Part shown: piece by piece, positions 6,809 to 11,843 of the stretch
Numbering within the stretch: position 1 is the first letter of the stretch
Layout: every line of letters begins with the position of its first letter
NCBI GenBank assembly: GCA_023230665.1
Contig: JALNWY010000089.1
Coordinates: forward strand, 1 to 11,843
Reading direction: 5' to 3'
Length of the DNA stretch: 11,843 nucleotides
DNA from: Deltaproteobacteria bacterium
GTDB lineage: Bacteria; Desulfobacterota; Desulfomonilia; UBA1062
The notes under the pieces: model-generated
Told to the model about the DNA's origin: nothing
Seen by the model: only the letters and a program-made list of their open reading frames with translations
Database searches by the model: none
Made by a program: the position numbers and the translations under genes

Positions 6809-7975
6809 ATGACCCAGGTAGGATCCGCAAGACGGAACGATATCGACTGGCTGAGAATCTTTGCCACCTATCTGCTCTTCGTGTTCTCCACCGCCAAGGT
6901 GTTCGACTCGATGCCGTTTTATCATATCAAGAACAGCGAGCTGTCGAGTTCGTTGAGTTATGTCACCTTTTTCCTCTATCAGTGGCACCTGCCGTTGTTT
7001 TTTCTCCTGGCAGGGTGGTCGCGCAAGACCTCCCTGCAGGCGAGGCCGGGCATGGAGTCACTCAAGGAGCGTATGCTCAGGCTGGTGATTCCGTTCATCA
7101 CGGGATGCATTCTCATATGCCCGCTGATCAAGTATGTGGAACTGCTCGGGGGACAGTCCATGGGGTTTTATGGATATGAGCGTACAGGCGGGCCTGTGGG
7201 AAAATCCTTTGCCGCGTTTCTGCCGGATTTTTTCACCCGGCTCGACATGTTTTCCTGGGCACACCTGTGGTTCCTCGTCTATCTCTTTCTCTTCACCCTG
7301 CTGTCGTGGCCGTTTTTCACCTGGTTGCTCAAGAGAAAGGTCATGCCCCTGAAAACGGACGGCACCTTGGTCTACCTGCCCCTTGTCCCCCTTTCTCTCA
7401 TCCAATTCACCATGAGTGAACGCTGGCCTGATTCCAAAGCGCTCTTCAACGACTGGACCAATGTCCTGTATTTCTTCCTGTACTTCGTACTGGGGTTTGT
7501 CATCTCCCGCTACAGTGCATACGAACGGGCCATTCACAATGAATACCGGCGTGCGGGCATGCTGGGCGCCGGGTTGTTCATCCTGCTCGCCCTGTTCGCA
7601 TCCGAGCTCTCCATGCCCTCGATCCGGATGGTCGCAGCAGCGGGAGGCTGGTGCATCGTGGTGTGGCTTCTCGGATTCGCCAGGGCCCACCTGGAGCAGG
7701 TCACGCAGGGAATCTCCTATCTCAGGGAGTCTTCCCTGCCCGTATATCTGCTCCACCCGATTCCCGTGGTCCTCCTGGGGTTCTTCCTGATCGGACCGGC
7801 CCGCGCGGGTATCACGGCGAAGTTCTTTTCCCTGCTTGTCCTGTCCGTTGTGGCCACCATGGCGGTGTATCATGTCCTGATCCGCAGAATCCCGGCCCTG
7901 AGATGGTTTTTCGGCATAAAACCCGAACAGAAACCCGGAGAGAGCTGGAAAAATCAGGCCACCAACCGGGGCTAG
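6809..7975 (+). CDS. Acyltransferase-3 family integral membrane protein with altered TM1 histidine site
   Basis: This 388-residue polytopic protein belongs to the acyltransferase-3 family, whose members move acyl groups onto sugars, glycans or other acceptors at the membrane. Diagnostic features are IDWLRIFATYLLF in helix 1, WHLPLFFLLAGW (about 59-70), an arginine-rich segment with RMLRLVIPF, SWAHLWFLVYLF, and the late helix LPVYLLHPIPVVLLG. The acceptor is unknown. The start at 6809 is chosen because AGAGGAG lies just upstream and the family's RNDIDWLR segment begins 7 residues in. An in-frame ATG at 6719 would add 30 atypical residues and lies close to the presumed transcription start. The residue after VF in helix 1 is S27 (TCC, 6887-6889), where the family normally carries its essential histidine. 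The gene stands alone, divergent from the transporter. Confidence 0.85.
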   Translation: MTQVGSARRNDIDWLRIFATYLLFVFSTAKVFDSMPFYHIKNSELSSSLSYVTFFLYQWHLPLFFLLAGWSRKTSLQARPGMESLKERMLRLVIPFITGCILICPLIKYVELLGGQSMGFYGYERTGGPVGKSFAAFLPDFFTRLDMFSWAHLWFLVYLFLFTLLSWPFFTWLLKRKVMPLKTDGTLVYLPLVPLSLIQFTMSERWPDSKALFNDWTNVLYFFLYFVLGFVISRYSAYERAIHNEYRRAGMLGAGLFILLALFASELSMPSIRMVAAAGGWCIVVWLLGFARAHLEQVTQGISYLRESSLPVYLLHPIPVVLLGFFLIGPARAGITAKFFSLLVLSVVATMAVYHVLIRRIPALRWFFGIKPEQKPGESWKNQATNRG

Positions 7976-8080
7976 GAGGGACTCTTCGTGGGACGGCCGT
8001 CCTCGCGTCACCGGCCTGAGGCGGTCTTTCGCACCCGGCGCAGGGCATGCAGCAAGAGACTGCCACCTGCCGGGCATGCC

Positions 8081-9838
8081 TCAGCGCTTGCGGCCTCCAG
8101 GATGACGGGGCTGGGCCTTGGCAACGAGCACGTCTTTCTGCTCCTGCCTTTTCTGCCGGTCTTTCTCCACGAACAGGTTTTTCACCCCTAAAGGATCCTG
8201 ACCGGTGTGATACATGACCCCTGACCAGGTTAAGGGCAGCGGGGTAAAGATCTGGACCTGCTCCGGGTTGACCTGCAGCCTTTCCCGGGTGAAACGCCTG
8301 AGCTTGAGCATGTCTCCTTGAGTGCAGCCGGGATGTGCTGCCATGAAGTAGTAGGTGAGGAACTGCTTTCTGCCGCTTTCCCGGTTGAGGCGCTCGAAGA
8401 GGCCCTTAAAGGACTCCAGGCATGCCGGGCCGGGTTTGCCCATGAGATCGAGGACATGCCCGGCAGTGTGTTCGGGCGCGAGCTTCATCTGACCAGAGAT
8501 GTGATGGTTCACCAATTCCTTGAGGTAGCGCTCGCCGTTTCGCGCGTCCGCCATCACCAGGTCGTGCCGGACGCCGGATGCCACAAAGACCTTCTTCACC
8601 CCGGGCAGCCCGCGCAGCGCCCTGAGAAGCTCGATCTGGGGCCCGTGGTCGACCCGCAGATTCCCACACACCCGGGGAAAGAGACAGCCATTGCCTCCGC
8701 ATGAAGACTCACCCGCCTCGCGGCTGCACTCAAGGGCGTACATGTTGGCTGTGGGGCCTCCCACATCGGAGATGATCCCCTTGAACAGCCGGTGACGGGT
8801 AAAACCCCGTGCCTCGCCGACAATGGAGTCCCTGGATCGGGACACCACCCGCCGCCCCTGGTGCGCGCCGATGGAGCAGAAGCTGCATCCGCCGAAGCAC
8901 CCCCGGTGGGTGGTGATTGAAAACCGGATGGTGTCCAAGGCCCTGACCGCTCCCATCCGTTCATAAAACGGATGCTGGTCGCGCTCGAAATCCAGGGCAT
9001 GCAGGGCGTCGAGCTCGCCTGTTGTCAGGGGAGGCTGCGACGGGTTCTGGACCAGATAGCGGCTGTCGTGGAGCTGGCAGAGCGCAGCGGCGCCGGGCCG
9101 ATCACTGTTCTCGGAGAACAGCCTGAACATTTCCCTGAAGGCGTTCTTGTCGCGGGCAGCCTCGGCATGGGAAGGCAGCTCGATGCAGGAGAGCGGCTTC
9201 TCCCCGGCTGCGTAACAGATCCCGCGGATCTTCCGCACGTCCTCTCCGGTCGAGAGGCACCGGGCAAGGTCGAGCACGGCCCGTTCACCCATGCCGTACA
9301 CCAGGTAGTCGGCCTTGGCGTCAAAGAGAACAGACTTGCGGATGCTGTCGGAGCGCCAGTCGTAGTGGGCGATTCGCCGGGTGCTTGCCTCGATCCCGCC
9401 CAGAACCACGGGACAGGTCTTCTTGAAGAAGCGCCGGATGAGGTTCGTATATACGATGAGCGCGCGGTCGGGCCTGCGGCTGTTGACGCCTCCCGGGGTA
9501 TGGTCGTCGCTTTTGCGCCGTTTTCCAGAGGCCGTGTAGTTGGCGACCAGGGAGTCCACGCTGCCCCCGGTCACTCCCCAGAAGAGTGCAGGCTCCCCCA
9601 GCCGGGTGATGTCTGCGGGACTTGCAATGTCCGGCTGAGCCACGACCCCTGTTCTGAAGCCTGCGTTCAGCAGCACGTGTCCGATCAGGGCCGCGCCCGT
9701 GCAGGGATGGTCGATATAGCTGTCGCCCGAGACCAGGATCACATCCAGCCGGTCCCATCCCAGGGCATTCATCTCTTCGCGCGTGGTCGGGAGAAACATG
9801 GCGGGGAAAATCATAGAGGATATTTGCGGCCCATGCAA
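8081..9838 (-). CDS. YgiQ-family radical SAM protein
   Basis: This is a protein of up to 585 residues of the YgiQ (UPF0313) family. The N-terminal B12-binding-like part carries the family signature FLPTTREEMNALGWD and VILVSGDSYIDHP (about residues 15-45), then LGGIEASTRR and YGMGERAVLDLA. The radical SAM cluster motif is C314-x3-C318-x2-C321 in HRGCFGGCSFC, followed by GRRVVSRS. A second cysteine set (C371, C380, C385, C391) is also seen in E. coli YgiQ. The C-terminal part has LAPEHT, FMAAHPGCT and QIFTPLPLTWSGVMYHTG, typical of the family. E. coli YgiQ is longer (739), mainly at the C-terminus. The biochemical reaction is unknown. The start is uncertain: TTG at 9838 has GAGG 4 nt upstream, while ATGs at 9814 and 9799 lack ribosome sites. 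An in-frame stop at 9845-9847 excludes anything earlier. Confidence 0.93.
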   Translation of the reverse strand: MHGPQISSMIFPAMFLPTTREEMNALGWDRLDVILVSGDSYIDHPCTGAALIGHVLLNAGFRTGVVAQPDIASPADITRLGEPALFWGVTGGSVDSLVANYTASGKRRKSDDHTPGGVNSRRPDRALIVYTNLIRRFFKKTCPVVLGGIEASTRRIAHYDWRSDSIRKSVLFDAKADYLVYGMGERAVLDLARCLSTGEDVRKIRGICYAAGEKPLSCIELPSHAEAARDKNAFREMFRLFSENSDRPGAAALCQLHDSRYLVQNPSQPPLTTGELDALHALDFERDQHPFYERMGAVRALDTIRFSITTHRGCFGGCSFCSIGAHQGRRVVSRSRDSIVGEARGFTRHRLFKGIISDVGGPTANMYALECSREAGESSCGGNGCLFPRVCGNLRVDHGPQIELLRALRGLPGVKKVFVASGVRHDLVMADARNGERYLKELVNHHISGQMKLAPEHTAGHVLDLMGKPGPACLESFKGLFERLNRESGRKQFLTYYFMAAHPGCTQGDMLKLRRFTRERLQVNPEQVQIFTPLPLTWSGVMYHTGQDPLGVKNLFVEKDRQKRQEQKDVLVAKAQPRHPGGRKR

Positions 9839-9919
9839 TGCCCCTCATCCAGCAAGGAGCATGGAGAGATGCAGGGTCCTGCTTGGGGCTGCCGGCGTGC
9901 TCGCTTTTTGTTCACGGTT

Positions 9920-9935
9920 GTTACAATATTGTAAC
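9920..9935. promoter_or_regulatory. Perfect 16-bp palindrome, likely operator
   Basis: GTTACAATATTGTAAC is fully self-complementary with no loop, as expected for a dimeric repressor or activator site. Each strand contains TACAAT (5 of 6 to a -10 element), so a bound protein would cover a promoter in either direction. It lies 82 bp upstream of the ygiQ-family start. I cannot assign the cognate regulator. Confidence 0.55.
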
Positions 9936-10051
9936 CGCTCCATGTCCGGCTGTTGCCCACCCGGAGAAAAGAGAAGGGAATTCACCAGCCGGGGAAAAGT
10001 CTGTTTCATGGCACGCTCATTGCTTTTGGTATCCGCACTGTTTATTGCATC

Positions 10052-10144
10052 TGTGATAATAAATAAAGGAGAGAAACACCCCGGCAGGAAGTTGAAAGCA
10101 GGAAGACCCTGCACATAATCTCTTCCATGCTTCCGGGATTTTTT
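10052..10144 (+). ncRNA. Possible small RNA unit (promoter, structured RNA, T-run)
   Basis: An extended -10 element, TGTGATAAT (10052-10060), would start transcription near 10067; the -35 region is poor (TCCGCA, 10032-10037). Downstream, CCCGG (10080-10084) can pair with CCGGG (10133-10137), enclosing a hairpin GCAGG-AAGAC-CCTGC (10098-10112). Six Ts (10139-10144) follow directly, giving a transcript of about 78 nt. The long enclosed loop makes this a weaker terminator than the one at 10306. It is not similar to any small RNA I know. Confidence 0.3.
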
Positions 10145-10305
10145 CATCGGGCTTTTCCCCGGTGAACCTCGACCGGCCCATGGCCCGCTGAACACCAAAG
10201 AGAAGCTGGAGAGCGGAAATATATACAGGGAATATTCCGGTCGCCCGTTTGAAAGCCGCAGCACGAGACCGGGTAAAAGAACAAAAAAATGACGCCACTT
10301 ATTTG

Positions 10306-10341
10306 GCCCGGCTCTTTACACAGAGCCGGGCACATTTTTTT
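10306..10341 (+). terminator. Strong intrinsic terminator
   Basis: GCCCGGCTC (10306-10314) and GAGCCGGGC (10323-10331) form a perfect 9-bp GC-rich stem, extendable by one T-A pair, followed by ACA and seven Ts (10335-10341). This is a textbook rho-independent terminator for the plus strand. No protein gene on the plus strand ends nearby; the next gene starts 91 bp downstream. Confidence 0.85.
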
Positions 10342-10420
10342 CAAGCCCCTTTTCGATCAAGCTGCATCACGGCGGGGGGTCGCTTCCGACAACCGGTGAT
10401 CGGGGTTTTAGAGAAAAGAG

Positions 10421-10425
10421 GGAGG
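10421..10425 (+). promoter_or_regulatory. Ribosome binding site fixing the TTG start of the response regulator
   Basis: GGAGG lies 6 nt before TTG at 10432 inside a longer purine run. It decides the start against the upstream in-frame ATG at 10249, which would place the strong terminator inside the gene. Confidence 0.75.
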
Positions 10426-10431
10426 GCGGTA

Positions 10432-10794
10432 TTGGCTCGTATACTGATCATAGATGACGATAGAGATGTCAGGGCCCTCTATGGCCTGATGCTCGAACGC
10501 GAGGGTCATCTGGTCCTCGATGCCGGTGACGGGTACGAGGGGGTGCGGCTCTTCCAGGAGAAGGGGGCTGATCTGGTGATCACGGATATCGTGATGCCCG
10601 GGATGAGCGGGATGGAGACCATCATGGAGCTGAGGCTGATAACCCCGGACGTCAAGATCATCGCCATATCCGGAGGCGACCACATCGCGCCCGAGTATTA
10701 TCTCAAGGTGGTGAAGAACCTCGATACCCTCTGCGAGCTGAAAAAACCCATCCGCCGCCAGGAGCTTCTCAGCGCAGTAGAGGCGCTTCTGTAG
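10432..10794 (+). CDS. Single-domain response regulator (receiver domain only)
   Basis: This 120-residue protein is one complete CheY-like receiver domain with no output domain. ARILIIDDDRD at the N-terminus provides the acidic pocket (D8, D9, D10), D52 in ITDIVMPGMSG is the phosphoryl acceptor, S80 is the conserved hydroxyl residue and K105 in KKP is the conserved lysine, so it should be able to be phosphorylated. The start is TTG at 10432, where ILIIDDD begins within four residues as in the family and GGAGG lies 6 nt upstream. No histidine kinase is nearby, so its partner is elsewhere. Stand-alone receivers act by protein contact, for example on motility, phosphorelays or hybrid kinases; which applies here cannot be told. 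It lies 182 bp before the methyltransferase gene on the same strand. Confidence 0.92.
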   Translation: MARILIIDDDRDVRALYGLMLEREGHLVLDAGDGYEGVRLFQEKGADLVITDIVMPGMSGMETIMELRLITPDVKIIAISGGDHIAPEYYLKVVKNLDTLCELKKPIRRQELLSAVEALL

Positions 10795-10976
10795 CGCCCG
10801 GGCCAGGGTGCCGGTGATGCGCCCGAATTCCCTGTTCAAAGGTCTGTGCCGTTGGTCGATCAGCCCTTGCCTCACCACATCCGGCTCTTTACTATCAGGA
10901 TCATGCAGGAGCCTGCTCATCGTTTGATGGACATTTCGCTAGGCAGCGGATCAAAAACACCGGATATGGGGGATAC

Positions 10977-11792
10977 ATGGAAGAAAGGAAAGACGTGTTC
11001 CGCAGGGTCAGGCTGATCTGCCCCCGGTGCAGGCAGGGAACCCTCGAAGCCGCCCCGGAGAGCTCGGCCTTGTGCCCGGTATGCGATGCCCGGTATCCTT
11101 GTGAGGGAAGGCTCGTCGATCTCCTGCCGGAAAGGGATTTCCCCCTGTCACTCCCTCAGCATATCATGGAGTCGAGTCTGGTGGTCCCGATTTACGACAG
11201 TCTGCTGTGGAGAAGGAACCCGCTGCTCCAGATGTTCATGGGCCTGACATTCGACGAGGAGGCCGGGACGATCCTCCATGCACTCAGACTCGAGCCGGGC
11301 GCCACCGTGCTCGATCTCGCCTGCGGAACCGGGATTTATGGCAGGAGGATAGCAAAGCGGTTTCCGGGCAGCTTTGTCATCGGGCTCGACCTCTCGCTTC
11401 CCATGCTCGGCTTGGCTGGCAGGCGTTTTGATGCACAGGGTTCACACGACAGCCTTCTGATCCATGGAAACGCCCAAGACCTCCCCCTGGAGGATGGTGC
11501 CGTGGACGCTGCACTGTGCGGCGGTGCCCTGCATCTGTTTCCCGATCCCGGAAAAGCGCTCAGGGAGGCAGGGAGGGTGGTGAAGTCGGGAGGGATCTTT
11601 GCTGCAGCCGCCTACTATCGCAGGCAGAGCTGGCTCTCGCTCTTTGTCGAGCAGATTGCGGGTGTCATGGGCGGGGTTCGCGGACATTCGCGGGACGAAT
11701 ACCTGCAGATGATGCGTGATGCGGGGTTCAAAAAGGCGGCCCTTCTGCACGAAGGTCCCGTGTGGACGGTACTGAGCGGGGTCAGGAGATAG
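10977..11792 (+). CDS. Class I SAM-dependent methyltransferase with N-terminal zinc ribbon
   Basis: This 271-residue cytoplasmic protein begins with a zinc-ribbon-like module, C15-x2-C18 and C33-x2-C36, resembling Trm112-like metal-binding segments. A class I methyltransferase domain follows: motif I VLDLACGTGIYG (111-122), the acidic ribose-binding residue D138 in VIGLDLS, HGNAQDLPLEDGAVDAALCGGALHL (split by motif boundaries from 163) and LREAGRVVKSGGIF, typical of UbiE/Methyltransf_11 proteins. The substrate is unknown; similar ribbon-methyltransferase fusions are annotated only generally. The ATG at 10977 is preceded by GGGGGA with a short 3-nt gap. Nothing adjacent forms an obvious pathway with it. 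The 51 bp after the stop codon show no terminator before the window ends. Confidence 0.9.
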   Translation: MEERKDVFRRVRLICPRCRQGTLEAAPESSALCPVCDARYPCEGRLVDLLPERDFPLSLPQHIMESSLVVPIYDSLLWRRNPLLQMFMGLTFDEEAGTILHALRLEPGATVLDLACGTGIYGRRIAKRFPGSFVIGLDLSLPMLGLAGRRFDAQGSHDSLLIHGNAQDLPLEDGAVDAALCGGALHLFPDPGKALREAGRVVKSGGIFAAAAYYRRQSWLSLFVEQIAGVMGGVRGHSRDEYLQMMRDAGFKKAALLHEGPVWTVLSGVRR

Positions 11793-11843
11793 AGACCCTG
11801 GGTGAGATCCTGTTCTGCATTGCCGGGCGGGTCGCTCTCCACT

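Larger units (their letters stand above)
9839..10431. other. Gene-free region of about 590 bp with regulatory and RNA-like elements
   Basis: No open frame here has both a ribosome site and a recognisable or protein-like sequence. The region holds a perfect 16-bp palindrome (9920-9935), an extended -10 promoter-like element followed by a compact hairpin and T-run (10052-10144), and a strong plus-strand terminator (10306-10341). These suggest a regulatory site and one or two small transcripts rather than a decayed gene. I recognise no known riboswitch or RNA family by eye. Confidence 0.5.

Noticed and set aside
7058..8077. A 339-codon open frame on the minus strand across the acyltransferase gene
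   Set aside because: It is antisense to a clear membrane protein and rich in Q, G, E and R as expected from the reversed codons of hydrophobic residues.
8036..8085. Two GGGCATGC copies between the acyltransferase and ygiQ-family genes, considered as a terminator
   Set aside because: GCATGC is self-complementary by itself, the spacing gives a poor stem and no T-run follows.
8972..9934. A 320-codon open frame on the plus strand across the ygiQ-family gene
   Set aside because: It is the antisense shadow of the radical SAM protein, has no ribosome site and shows no family motif.
9783..10118. A 111-codon open frame on the plus strand upstream of the response regulator
   Set aside because: It overlaps the start of the ygiQ-family gene. 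The only internal ATG with a ribosome-like site (9861) has it 1 nt away, and the sequence has no recognisable feature.
1..11843. CRISPR arrays, tRNA or rRNA genes, insertion sequences, att sites
   Set aside because: No regularly spaced repeats, tRNA-like cloverleaf, conserved rRNA segments, transposase or integrase were seen on either strand.

Overview
The window looks like the chromosome of a GC-rich anaerobic bacterium, most likely a deltaproteobacterium in the broad sense (Desulfobacterota). Three things suggest this: a class I hybrid-cluster protein (Hcp) with the anaerobe-type cysteine spacing, a ferredoxin-like partner gene directly downstream of hcp (an arrangement known from Desulfovibrio), and a divergent Crp/Fnr-family regulator. 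No marker gene fixes the taxon, so this is inference. I see no rRNA, tRNA, insertion sequence, integrase, phage gene or CRISPR array.

Layout. (1) Positions 1-2483, minus strand: hcp followed by a two-cluster ferredoxin-like gene that runs off the left edge. A perfect 11-bp inverted repeat lies between them. (2) Positions 2484-2601: a divergent control region with a TTGACT-N2-AGTCAA box. It sits where a class II Crp/Fnr activator would bind for hcp. (3) Positions 2602-5444, plus strand: a Crp/Fnr regulator with an FNR-like E-x-x-S-R recognition helix but no cysteine set for an iron-sulfur cluster, overlapping by ATGA with tex. (4) 5546-6526, minus: a ten-helix EamA/DMT transporter, convergent with tex. 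(5) 6809-7975, plus: an integral-membrane acyltransferase-3 family protein in which the usual TM1 histidine is serine. (6) 8081-9838, minus: a YgiQ-type radical SAM protein. (7) 9839-10431: about 590 bp without a credible protein gene. It holds a perfect 16-bp palindrome, a possible small-RNA unit, and a strong intrinsic terminator on the plus strand with no obvious gene to terminate. (8) 10432-10794, plus: a stand-alone response-regulator receiver domain starting with TTG. (9) 10977-11792, plus: a class I SAM methyltransferase with an N-terminal zinc ribbon.

How the genes work together. The left third is a coherent nitrosative-stress module: the regulator probably senses NO or a related signal and activates hcp plus its ferredoxin-like partner through the shared box. 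Tex may be co-expressed with the regulator by translational coupling. The genes to the right of tex look like unrelated single-gene units. I found no convincing new multi-gene system. The items most worth a second look are the regulator box, the altered acyltransferase and the gene-free region at 9839-10431.
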